Shown here one piece after another: positions 13,829 through 24,167 of a DNA stretch of 64,000 bases (position 1 is the first letter of the stretch; the number at the start of each line of letters is the position of its first letter). Position numbers and translations under genes: made by a program. Origin of the DNA: Novakomyces olei (lineage: Eukaryota > Ascomycota > Novakomycetes > Novakomycetales > Novakomycetaceae). The notes below the pieces were generated by a model that saw only the letters and a list, made by a program, of their open reading frames with translations, was not told the origin of the DNA and made no database searches. The DNA is taken from contig JADEYG010000001.1 in assembly GCA_016906335.1 (NCBI GenBank), positions 372,001 to 436,000 of the forward strand, written 5' to 3'.

Positions 13829-15312
13829 ATGGTCCTCTACAATGGAGCCAACTATGCGTGGTACGAATGAAAATTTGGAAATTGAAATTGACCTTTATAG
13901 CGAGACCTGTATTCGGGGCCACCGGGCGGCTAAATGCGCCCATCAGCAGCGAGTGTTGTACCTCCTCCGGCGCAAGGGCCGGCCGACCCGGTATATACCA
14001 TCTTTACCTTTTCACCGTTCGCTTTTCGCTCATCGTCATTGTATTATATGCTCAAACGTCAAGCTGCTTTTTCAAGAGGAAGATTGCCGACCCATGATCT
14101 ACGTTATCCTTCTTTGATCCTTTTTTGTCGTTTCAATATGCCTATCTACCTGTTCTAAGTTTGATCAATTTATTATGCTGTTTCTACTTCAATCCCTGTC
14201 TGTGTGCTCTTTCTGCATGCTCAAGAGCAGACATATCTTGCTAATTCTTCCAATTGCATCCTAATAAAGTCAGGGCCGACGTGGATCTACCAGTACCGTC
14301 TACCATCAAATTACACAAGCAAATCGTATTCCAAAACTGGCACCCTTGTAACGCATCTTCACACCGCTCTTGCGGCTGTTCACGTGGGGTCGTCCCTTCT
14401 GCTACTGCAAAAGCCAAATCTGAGGGCAGTGATCTATTGGATGACCAGAAAATCAATGCCGGCGATAGCGGCTATTCCAGTCAAAATCAGACTTCGTGCT
14501 GTTCAAAGCCTAAAAGGTCGTCGTCTTTGGAACAATATGCTACTTTACAAGAATCGAATGAGTCTTTGAAAAGGGTACATAAATCTTTACAATGTTATTT
14601 GCAACCTGCAACGGAATCGTATCCTTCTCAGGACATTTGTCCTTCACAAAAATGCCATTCTGATAAAGCGTTATCTCCTACTCAACAAATATCCCCGCCT
14701 CAACAGACACATTACTCTCAGTACTTAAACTTGTCTCGCAAGTTTAACCCTATTTTACAAAGAGCAGATTCTTGCTGTGGCGATTCAGAGGCAGATTCCA
14801 GTGTCTGGTCTTTTGTACCTGCCAGTGAGTCTTTTGTGGAGGAAAAATTAGAGCCGATAGAGGATCCTTCCTTTCTTATTGACACAAATGAATCACCACT
14901 TTCACTGGATCAAATACGTTCTTCCCTTGAACAAAACAATGTGCCTCGCGCAGATATGTTGGCCATGTATGGAGTTCAACGTGATGCATGTGCAGATCAA
15001 ACATTTGATTGCTGCTGTGGTGACGAATGCCAGTGTGTTGGATGTGCCACACATAATAATAACACGGCTACAGTACAGGCCACGATCCTTGCTCAGCTGG
15101 AAAATATGGCTCAGGCTCCATTAGACGCTACTGAATGGTGTGATTTAGCCAGTGAATGGATGAAACAACCGGCTCCCGAGCCGATTGGTCTCGCTGCAGC
15201 AAATGGAACAGGCATTGTATTGCCGTCGAATATAATATATCCGGATCAAAAGGTGGATACAGAGTTTATGGATACAAAATTAGAGGATACCAAATTAGAC
15301 GGTCGGTTTTGA
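13829..15312 (+). CDS. Copper-fist transcription factor, Cuf1/Mac1-like
   Basis: Three exons, 13829-13860, 13901-13990 and 14274-15312, give 386 residues. The 32-nt first exon and the 40-nt intron restore a complete copper fist starting MVLYNGANYACETCIRGHR. Zn ligands are at C11, C14, C23 and H25, and RKGRP, which contacts the minor groove, closes the domain. The C-terminal part has C287, C289, C293, C295, C298 and H301, the C-x-C-x3-C-x-C-x2-C-x2-H motif described for Cuf1/Mac1 copper sensing. Factors of this type activate copper transporter and ferric-reductase genes when copper is low and are silenced when Cu(I) fills the Cys motif. That this one does so is inference. The middle region is Ser/Gln-rich. 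A perfect 11-bp inverted repeat overlaps the stop codon. A second copper-fist gene lies 4.8 kb downstream. Confidence 0.9.
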
Positions 15313-15354
15313 ATAAGCTCAAGTACACTAGCCTGGCCAGCTTATTCAAAAATT
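15309..15354 (+). terminator. Hairpin overlapping the stop codon and 3' end of copper-fist gene 1
   Basis: The arms TTGAATAAGCT and AGCTTATTCAA are perfect reverse complements about 20 nt apart, starting inside the stop codon. It may act in mRNA 3'-end formation or stability. That it terminates transcription is only a guess. Confidence 0.35.
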
Positions 15355-16173
15355 GAAAATTTGGCACGCTTGCCTTCCATTTACAGTTCACGCACGGGTG
15401 TTTTGGGTTTGGTTTAGAATTTCAAAATAATACTAGGAGTAAAGTAGAAAAATTATGAATGGTTTTATATATTTATAAACAAGTTTACATAATAGGGCCC
15501 AATAATCATTATAGAACGATTCGTGATAGCAATAGTCGCCAGGTATTTAAGGCTCATTCCGGCATGGAAATCAACGATGCTTGCCTGTTCAGATAGTGCT
15601 GCGTTTAACGTCTTTATAAACGATGCAGCTCTGATTTTTTTTTTAATTTATATACAATTTCCTACAAATAACGCCGTTTAAATGGAGATACTTGTAATCT
15701 TCCGACTCCGTACCTGTGAGTGCGATACCCAATTAACATTACAAGCAGCAATTATTTGAGCCTTTTCATTTTTCCGCTATTTGCTTCTCATAATTTGATT
15801 AAATTATCCAATAAAATTATCTAATAATTAAATTGTCCAGTATTCGTTTATGGATTTCCGTTGCCTAATACTGAATTACCCCACATTGCCCTTGTTTCAG
15901 CTATGGCACTTCGGGCCGAGTTGCGTCACTCTTGCGGGCGGGCTAAAGTCCCGATACAGTTTTGTCGTTTGGCGACGACTGATCCGGAGATTGAGGAGAA
16001 GTAAAGTCAGAGCAAAGGCCAATGTGTGCTATTTGATAGCAGGCTCCTTGAAACAGAGCAGCAATCATAAAATACAGCAGGGTGATTGAGCAATTGTCGG
16101 CTTTGGCAAAAAAGAGCCCTTTCTCTCTGGTATAGCAGTCAAAATAACAATCAATTAAAATCATCCTGTCAAA
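15313..16173. other. Intergenic region before the aldose epimerase
   Basis: AT-rich leader and promoter sequence of the epimerase. Small frames at 15850-16089 have no recognisable features. Nothing else is seen. Confidence 0.5.
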
Positions 16174-17445
16174 ATGATTGCAATTCTCCTTTTGCTGAGT
16201 GCTCTCCACTTTTCTGTTACTTCGGCCATCGATTACTCTGCGCCTTACAGCAGATTTAATTATACGCGTTTCAACTATACAGGCTATAATTACACAAACG
16301 CCAATTATAGTGGTGGCTACAACAATTCTCAAGCTTTGGACGCGTTTGAAAAAATCACAATTTCGGCGCAAGGCATCAATGCCTCTTTTATTCCGTACGG
16401 AGCGCGTTTAACAAACTTATACGTGCCGGATGTTAATGGCTCATGGCGCGATGTCGCCCTCGGGTACGATGAAGGAGAGCAGTACGTCAGCGATACAGAT
16501 ACTGTGCACACGTATTTCGGCGCAATCGTCGGTCGCTACGCCAACCGTATCCGTAATGGCAGCTTTCCCCTCGAAAGTGATAATAGGGCTTATAACCCTA
16601 GGGTTAATGTTTCAACAAACGAGAATGGCGGTGCTGATACCTTACACGGAGGCGACGTCGGCTACGACCAACGCAATTGGACAGTCGTCGCTTACACAGA
16701 GTCGAGTATTACATTTTACCTTTTTGACGGAGGCGGAACCGACTATGATGGGTTTCCCAACGTAGTGGCAAACTATGTCACGTACTCTGTTTCTGATTAT
16801 GGTACATGGACGTTTAGGGCAGTTTCTATTCCGCTCACTGGCAGCACGCCAATAATGCTCTCGAGCCATGCTTATTGGAACCTGGATGCCTTTACGCTCC
16901 CCACAGTACTCAATGAAACATTGCAGATGCCTTTTAGTCAGCGTTATATTCCGACCGACAATATTCTTGTGCCTAATGGGTCACTGGCAATCGTACAAGG
17001 CACAGCTAATGATTTTACACTGCCTAAAACCATCGGCTCCGATATTGAAAATGCGGATTGCGGGTTCAACTGCTCTGGTTATGATACTGCATTTATCATT
17101 GATCGTCCAGCAAGCTTTGCGCCTACTTCTGACTTGAATGTGTTAACCCTGAAATCTGCTCAACTTGGAATACAGCTTGAGGTTTCCACAAACCAAAAGG
17201 CGCTGCAAATTTACTCGTGCAATTCTATGAATGCAAGTATTCCTGTAAAGGCTTCGCAGAGTGCCAACTCCAATGGATCTTCGGCATTTGTTCAGCAATA
17301 CGGTTGCCTCGTAATCGAAGTCGAGCAGTGGATCGACGGAATCAATCAGCCACAATGGGGCCAGGCTGATTGGCAAGTATTTGATGTGGACACGGAGCCG
17401 GCTGTCGTTATGGCTACTTACCAATTTTCTACTTTTTCAGACTAA
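16174..17445 (+). CDS. Secreted aldose 1-epimerase (mutarotase, GalM family)
   Basis: 423 residues, single exon. A signal peptide (MIAILLLLSALHFSVTSA) is followed by an Asn/Tyr-rich segment with several N-glycosylation sequons (NYT, NYS, NNS). The GalM beta-sandwich begins near residue 52. Family landmarks are YGARLTNLYVPD, GRYANRI, the TLHGG-x4-DQRNW block, and SSHAYWNL, the counterpart of the NHxYWNL catalytic-His motif. Near the C-terminus is VIEVEQWIDG, which carries the expected Glu base. It interconverts alpha and beta anomers of hexoses, here most likely outside the cell or at the wall. Its position between two metal regulators is probably incidental. Confidence 0.92.
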   Translation: MIAILLLLSALHFSVTSAIDYSAPYSRFNYTRFNYTGYNYTNANYSGGYNNSQALDAFEKITISAQGINASFIPYGARLTNLYVPDVNGSWRDVALGYDEGEQYVSDTDTVHTYFGAIVGRYANRIRNGSFPLESDNRAYNPRVNVSTNENGGADTLHGGDVGYDQRNWTVVAYTESSITFYLFDGGGTDYDGFPNVVANYVTYSVSDYGTWTFRAVSIPLTGSTPIMLSSHAYWNLDAFTLPTVLNETLQMPFSQRYIPTDNILVPNGSLAIVQGTANDFTLPKTIGSDIENADCGFNCSGYDTAFIIDRPASFAPTSDLNVLTLKSAQLGIQLEVSTNQKALQIYSCNSMNASIPVKASQSANSNGSSAFVQQYGCLVIEVEQWIDGINQPQWGQADWQVFDVDTEPAVVMATYQFSTFSD

Positions 17446-18604
17446 GAGCTGTACGGGTGCTGTTTACTTGCCGCGTTTGGAGTGATACGCTTACCCGAGA
17501 TTTTTATATGGAACGAGGCCAGGTAGTCAGGTAATGAACCTGAATGAAAAATAAATTATATCAATGCATTTCGTTAAATATTCAGTCACATTTCCTACGG
17601 AATACGGGATACACTTGACACCTCCCTTTATATATTATATAGTTCATAATTCAAATAATTGGATATCTCAAACTTACTGTGGGCACAATATAACTGTCAT
17701 CAGTGTGATCTTATCAAATAAACTTTAGCCATGACTCATGCTGCTGGATGTCCAAATATGAAGTATCAGGCAAGAGCATTAAGCAATAATGTCCAAGTCC
17801 AAAATTAATCTGCCGTTTGAACTTATCGAGAGACACGTTTTGTTTGGGATTGCCATCACTATCATTATCACTAATTTTCTTTTGACTTATATTATTATTA
17901 GTATTCATCGCTGAAAGATAAAATCCAGTAAACTGTATAAGATTTGCTAAATTAATATGGACGTAATAAGCGCCTGGAAATTAAACTACCTCACATCTGT
18001 GCTTTATCAGCTCTTGTGCCTTCAATTTATGTATAATAATATCTCTTGTATGGCAGACCACTCTTTTCGTTTCTTGATCACAGAAACAGACCACAGGATT
18101 TGCCGCTATTACCCGATTAGTTATACTAATAACGTATTTATTCCAGCATATATTAAAAGTAATGTAATTATTAAAGCTACCATATTGGGAAGTCTGAAAA
18201 CGCGACCTTTAATTAAAAGAGTCGCAAATCCGTGATCTTGGGTCACGTGGCCGTGGTCACAAGACAGCAATATCAACTGCAGACGCGACTATTTGTATAA
18301 TATCTACACTAAATGAGAGAAAGCAAATAAAAGGCCTCTTAATTAAGCATGAATAGTTTGGACGCAGAAAAGAGCCGATATTATGCAGGTGAAACGAAAA
18401 CACCCTCAAAGAAAAAGACGTTAAATTTAATGAAACCGAAGAAAAAAAGGTGCTCATTTTCATTTCTGATCAGATTTGTCATGGGGCCTGATAAATATAT
18501 ATGCTAACATCATCGTACCTCTTCGTGCTCTTTGCCATTCACAATTGCGGTCGCGTGAGAGAACGGACTATCAAAATATCTTGAGAGCCAAACATCGCGG
18601 CGAT
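17446..18604. other. Intergenic region before copper-fist gene 2
   Basis: Very AT-rich. A TCACGTGGCC E-box-like word lies near 18243. Short frames on both strands show no domain, signal or codon pattern that supports a gene. Confidence 0.45.
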
Positions 18605-20069
18605 ATGTTTTACAAGTCTCTGTACAAATTTGGATGGTATGACATTCACAAACCTCAGCGCGTGGTAAAATCGGAAAATATGAGATTACAAAGGAGAAAA
18701 AGAAAAGAACAATAAGAGTTCATCGAGAGATACAAAAGAAAAAAAAAGTGGAGAATAGAGAAGATGCGCTCGACCACGAGGACATAACATGCCATTGAAA
18801 ACACAAAAATTAGAGAACTCATTGACTAATATTTGTAGCGAATCTTGTATTCGTGGCCACCGTGGTCCACAGTGCAGCCATTTGCATCGACCTTTATTTT
18901 ATATAAGACCAACAGGGCGACCACAAGGCTCGAGGTAAGACCAAAAATCAATGAGCGACGAAACTGCAGATTGGCAATTAAGGAAATAATAAACCAATTG
19001 AATCTCGTAAAAAATTGAATATGAAATCATCAGCAGCAGCAAGTGATGACTAAAAATGATAATGCCACAGACGACAACACAATGAAATGAAACAGGTTTT
19101 ACTAACTTATCAAGATACAGAGAGCCCTTTGAGGAAGACGTGCCACATTCACTTATTTGTGAAAGCGACGGCGAGGAGCAGATTGTGCCGTTTGAAACAA
19201 CCGACAGCGACGGCCTTGCCATTCCTTCGCCCGTCAAAGCCCAGCGTGCCCAGCGAGCCCAGCGAGCAAAACGTGAGATGAAGCGAACTCGGAAAACAAA
19301 ATTTCGGATGCCATACTACGGCTACGAATCTGTTTCTCCAACCCCTAGCAAAGTCAAGGAAGAAGATTCAGAACAAGCATATAGTGAAAATGAGCACAGT
19401 GTCAAGGACGAGGAAGACAAAGATAAAGAAAACGTGCGCGCCCAAACGTTGGAAAAGAAAGTCAAAAAGACTAAGAAAAGGAAAGCATCAAAGTCTACGT
19501 CAGAGAAAGAACGAAAATATTCTGCCAAAAAATTACATACAGAAAGCTCCACTGCAGATGGATCAAATTCCGCGCCTGAATCGGCTCACAGTAGCGATAA
19601 AAAAGAAAATCGTGAAGAGCAGCATTCTGAAAACTCAAACCTTTGGGAGAATGAAGAAATGGAACAGCAGTTCGAAAGTGAGTATAAGGCAGTTATGCAT
19701 CAAGAGCAGAATCATTCTAGTATCGATCCGGCAGAAATCATGAAACCTTCTCATTGCAACGAGCGAACAATTACTGAAGCCTTTGCCTCTGAGCATAAGT
19801 GGTACGAAGGAATAAAGGATGCAATGCACCCACAAAGAGATCCGCCTATCTTCATATGCAATGATGATCTCGATTCAGAAACTTCGGTGTTAGCAGACAC
19901 GATACTTACCGAGTCTCCCGCAGACATATCGATGGGGTCGCCAACAAGTTTGACTAACTGCAACGATCAAAATTTGGATGACGAGCTGAAACGAAAATCA
20001 ATGGGCTTAAGTTTGGATTATTATATCGCCAGTTACACTGAGGAAAGTTTGTTTGACATGGATAGTTGA
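18605..20069 (+). CDS. Second copper-fist transcription factor (no C-terminal copper-sensor motif)
   Basis: Three exons, 18605-18636, 18839-18934 and 19121-20069, give 358 residues. The first exon is 32 nt, like that of the paralogue at 13829. It restores a fist starting [19 protein letters not shown] with C11, C14, C23 and H25 in place. The closing (K/R)GRP is TGRP here. Beyond the fist the protein is unlike gene 1. It has a QRA-repeat, strongly basic patches that should serve as nuclear signals ([17 protein letters not shown]), acidic stretches and an acidic C-terminus, but no C-x-C cluster. It is therefore likely to bind similar DNA but to sense copper differently, or not at all. Both intron phases match the paralogue. 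The gene lies directly before the siderophore transporter on the same strand. Confidence 0.85.
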
Positions 20070-20111
20070 GGCGCTTGGTATTTCGGTTCATATTAAAATA
20101 ATTTGATATTA

Positions 20112-20396
20112 AAATATAAATATAAATATAAATATAAATATAAATATAAATATAAATATAAATATAAATATAAATATAAATATAAATATAAATATAAATA
20201 TAAATATAAATATAAATATAAATATAAATATAAATATAAATATAAATATAAATATAAATATAAATATAAATATAAATATAAATATAAATATAAATATAAA
20301 TATAAATATAAATATAAATATAAATATAAATATAAATATAAATATAAATATAAATATAAATATAAATATAAATATAAATATAAATATAAATATAAA
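20112..20396 (+). repeat. (AAATAT)n microsatellite, about 47 copies
   Basis: A nearly perfect 285-bp run of AAATAT. The unit has no stop in several frames, which explains the long KYKYKY, LYLYLY and FIFIFI open frames. These are artefacts. Confidence 0.95.
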
Positions 20397-20627
20397 TGCC
20401 CTCTTGGTAAAAGAACTGAATTTAAGCATACAAAGAAATCCAGTCCCCATAGATCTAGACATTTGTTTAAACTATATGGCCATGCGGGAACGGAATGGAT
20501 TTCAATCAAGGACAATTGCGAACTAGCAAGATGAATAATCGAGCTGTAACGCAGGGACGTAAATTCATGCTTCAGACAAGTAATACTGCACAAAATACTT
20601 GACCTACCCTAGCGTTGGGTTGCCTCA

Positions 20628-20795
20628 TTATCTCCGCCAATGAGCTTGCGTCCCGAGCACCCCATTTACTCTTTTTCTCAAAATTGTGGTCGATATCAGA
20701 TGATATTTGAGATCTCGAATTCTTATTGGACGATGCGGAATCAGATAACCGGTCTTCTCCAATTATTGGCCGTGTGTAATTAAAGAGTTTTATCG
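20628..20795. promoter_or_regulatory. Three HGATAR motifs upstream of the siderophore transporter
   Basis: TTATCT at 20628-20633 (AGATAA on the minus strand), AGATAA at 20743-20748 and TTATCG at 20790-20795 (CGATAA on the minus strand) lie 120-290 bp before the start codon. Fungal iron repressors of the Fep1/SreA/Urbs1 GATA family bind HGATAR and shut siderophore genes when iron is plentiful. Six-base sites occur by chance, so this is suggestive only. Confidence 0.4.
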
Positions 20796-20914
20796 CGTTT
20801 CTTCGCCTGGCGATATATATAAATATTCAAACAGATTAAAAATCAAATTATTGAAAATATATTCTGAAAAACAGGCTGAAAAGACAAAGCCATAGCGTTT
20901 TGCATCACGCAAGC

Positions 20915-23127
20915 ATGTCTATTACCACACAAGAAAATGTGCCAGTTGACTCGGTCGTCAAAGAGACCGTTTCGTTGAAGACATTGAACGGAAATTTAGA
21001 GGAAAGGCCAGTAAATGAAACCGAGAGCAGAGACAGCAACCTGCCAAACGATGAATTCCAGACGGGAGTACAAGTGGCCGAAGCAATTGCACTATCTTGG
21101 GGAAAAACATCCGTTGCCATTGTGTACTTATGGTAGGATATTTACGTCTTATCGTTGTTTTCGTATATTTTATCCTTTGCCTTCCTTTTTTTCCCTATCA
21201 TGCAACGCTCAACGCTGTCATTTTTATATTCATTTCCTGTTGCTAGATCATATCTTTAACGATGTAATTCGAGTCCAGTCTTCGGCTCAAGCGATTAATA
21301 AATCTGTTTTGCTAATTAGCTAGCATGTTCCTTATGTATTTCTTAAATGCAATGGAAGCTCAACTAACGGCCAATTTGTCCCCTTATATTTTGAGTGGGT
21401 TCGAAGAGCACTCGCTCGTGACTGTGATTGGGATTGTCACATCTGTCATGTCTGCTGCCACTTATATGCCAGTCGCAAAAATTGCAAATTTATGGGATCG
21501 AGCCACGAGCTTTGTTGTTATGGCGCTTTTTGCCGTACTCGGAATGATTCTGTCCGCAACATGCAGCAATTTAGCCATTTATTGTGCGGCTCAAGTAAGG
21601 AAGCATCACCTATCGTTATTGAAAACCGTTTATTTACGTTTGCTTACTTTATTCTTCGTAATTGCTCGTTTCTAAGTTTATTTAGGTATTTTATTCGATT
21701 GGATTTGTGGGAATGATCTTCAGTATTGATATAATCACGTCAGATACGTCTTCTTTGCGCGATCGTGGCCTTGCTTTTGCATTTACCTCTTCACCATACA
21801 TGATCACTGCTTTTGCTGGTCCAAAAGCAGCAGAAGGGTTCTATGCGTCGAATTGGCGATGGGCTTATGGCACTTTTGCTATTGTAATCCCCGTGGCCGC
21901 AGCGCCATTAGTCTTCACGCTTTGCATTGGAAAGGCTAAAGCAAAGAAGAAGGGTTTGATCAAGGAAAAAGTATCGAGTGGCCGTACATTTTTTCAGAAC
22001 ATGAAATATTATGCTATCGAGTTTGACCGTAAGCCTCTTTTGTTTACTCAAAACTCTTTGTCTTTTTAATTATTTGTGGTCATTATCTTTTGATTTTAAA
22101 ATGAAAATTGGAGCCAAGATCAAGGCCATATTCTATTGACGATTTAAATCATCTCTCTGTCGATCAATTGTTCATTATCAGTATTGACAACACAGTATTT
22201 GGCATTATATTGTTAGCTGCCGGCATGGTTCTTTTTCTGTTATCATTTACGCTGGCAAACTCTGCTGCTGAGCAATGGCGATCTGCTCACATTATCGTCA
22301 TGATGGTCGTCGGCTTTTGCTGCCTTGTTGCCTTTGGTATCTTTGAGAAAATGGCCGCCCCAAAACCATTTTTGCCCTACAACCTCCTGCTGAACCGTAC
22401 CGTTATCGGAGCTTGCTTGATTGATTTCACTTATCAGATCGCCTATTATTGCTGGAGCAGTTACTTTACCTCTTACCTTCAAGTTGTTTACAACACTTCC
22501 ATTGCTACTGCAGGGTACATTAGCAGTACCTTTGACGTCGTTTCCGGGGTTTGGCTGCTTATTGTCGGGTACTCTATCCGCCGAACTGGTAGATTCAAGT
22601 GGCTGCTCTACTTTTCAGTACCACTTTACTTGCTAGGCTCCGGGCTAATGATCCATTTCCGTGAGCCTGGACACCGCCTGGGCTACATTGTAATGTGCCA
22701 GATCTTTATAGCCGTTGGCGGTGGTACTATTATCATTGTCGAACAAGTAGCAATCATGGCCGTTTCTGATCACAATGATGTAGCTGCCGTTCTTGCTCTG
22801 CTCGGACTTGTCGGATACCTTGGAGGTGCGGTAGGCAACAGTATCTCTGGAGCAGTTTGGACAAATGTGTTCCCCACACAATTGCAGCAGAGACTGCCTG
22901 CTGATGTTGTCGGTGACTGGGAAACGATATACGAGTCATTGGATCAACAGTTGAGTTATCCTGTTGGTAGCGCTGCCCGCCAAGCAATTGTGGAAGCCTA
23001 CGCTTTTGCTCAGGAGCGGATGCTTATTGCCGGGACTACAGTGATGGCACTTTCATTGGTTTGGATGATGGTACTTCGTAACGTCAACGTTAGCGGTATC
23101 GACCAAGTCAAGGGTGTTTTGTTTTAA
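20915..23127 (+). CDS. Siderophore-iron transporter, MFS (Arn/Sit1/MirB family)
   Basis: Four exons, 20915-21132, 21324-21594, 21686-22028 and 22196-23127, give 587 residues with the usual 14 membrane spans. Family signatures include DAMQ-like LNAMEAQLTANLSPYILSGF in the first spans and SNWRWAYGTFAIVIPV. Also seen are the long loop with ENMKYYAIEFD-like text (here QNMKYYAIEFD), LLAAGMVLFLLSFTLAN, and ATAGYISSTFDVVSGVWLL. Members import ferric siderophores by proton symport at the plasma membrane. The N-terminus (about 60 residues) is polar and cytosolic. The gene follows copper-fist gene 2 and precedes a ferric reductase on the same strand, and a siderophore biosynthesis enzyme lies 31 kb away. 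Which siderophore is carried cannot be told. Confidence 0.92.
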
Positions 23128-24057
23128 GCATGCAACCGCGTGCGTGCAAACGTATTGCGTGACAGAATTTGTGAATAGTAACTAGTACATTGTGACAAAC
23201 ATGCATTATTATCCTCAAATCAAGACTCTAGCTGTGGCATAGGTCCAGGCCAATTGGACACAAAGTAAGTGTAGGGCGCAGCAAAAGGCAAAAGAGCGCG
23301 TAAAGTGTTTCATCATTGATTAGTTGTAGCAACTAATGTATGAAGCAATTGTATAGAGCAAATGGTTATAGGGAAACCCAAACTTAATTTAGGTTTAGGG
23401 TTAGCTAGGGTTTGCTATGGTTTAGTTTGGTAAACCCCGGTTAGCTGAAGCAAGAATACATATATAAATAGCGCGAATGTATTCGCTACCTAAAAGTACA
23501 CTGTTATTTCTGTTAATTTACACACATATATTGTGTTTGCTATGTGCGTTTTATTCATTCATATCTTGATGTCTTTTGATTGACATCCTTATATTTGTGT
23601 ACTATGTACTAATATTCATATCTTATATTAAAATTCCTTTTCATATATGTTAATTCGTATCCTGACAAGTAATACCAGACCTATCGCGCGTACGCGAGCA
23701 ATCAAAAATCCCGCGATAATAACGCAAATTACGCCCTATAGGGTAATCATTGAGCCTTTTTCGTTTTTGGGGCGAATCAGTAGAGAATCCAGCGGTAATG
23801 GATCTCGTAATATTTGAGTTAAAAGGACTCTTTATTCCAAAGACCAGGTTTATGGTTGTCCGTGAACGTATGCGTTTTTGACCTTGTGCCTGGCGTTTTA
23901 GATCAATTGTTTTAGGCTTTTGCCCAATTTTTGATTGCAATTGCGCATTGCTGATTCGCTTGACAATTAGGCTGATTTGTCAGATCAGAGACAGACGAGT
24001 GGGAATTGTACCAATTACACTGATCAGTGCTTTGTACAATTAAGAGCAAGCGTTTAG

Positions 24058-24132
24058 TCTTTTGATCAATAATCTTTTGATCAATAATCTTTGGATCAAT
24101 ATTCTTTTGATCAATAATCTTTTGGTCGATTA
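24058..24132 (+). repeat. 15-bp promoter repeat, five copies
   Basis: Five head-to-tail copies of TCTTTTGATCAATAA, some with one or two changes, end 36 bp before the start codon of the ferric reductase. Each copy centres on the palindrome TTGATCAA. It looks like an array of binding sites, but the binding protein is unknown. Confidence 0.85.
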
Positions 24133-24143
24133 AATCGCTTGAT

Positions 24144-24152
24144 TATATAAAA
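24144..24152 (+). promoter_or_regulatory. TATA box of the ferric reductase gene
   Basis: TATATAAAA, 16 bp before the start codon and directly after the 15-bp repeat array. If used, the mRNA leader would be almost absent or the true start would be the next ATG, so its role is not certain. Confidence 0.4.
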
Positions 24153-24167
24153 GCGTCGCTACTCAAA

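Larger units (their letters stand above)
20070..20914. other. Promoter region of the siderophore transporter with hexanucleotide array
   Basis: The first 300 bases are a hexanucleotide microsatellite. The rest holds three HGATAR motifs. No gene is seen. Confidence 0.5.
23128..24167. other. Promoter region of the ferric reductase
   Basis: Holds a cluster of telomere-like words near 23370-23440 (GGTTTAGGGTTAGCTAGGGTTTG), a five-copy 15-bp repeat and a TATA box close to the start codon. No gene is seen. Confidence 0.5.

Noticed and set aside
13842-14117. Copper-fist frame starting at the ATG MEPTMRG
   Set aside because: This reads through a 40-nt intron and loses C11; the spliced start MVLYNGANYAC fits the family exactly.
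20093-20593. Open frames of 117-166 codons reading LYLYLY, KYKYKY, FIFIFI
   Set aside because: They are produced by the stop-free AAATAT hexanucleotide array; flanking residues show no domain.
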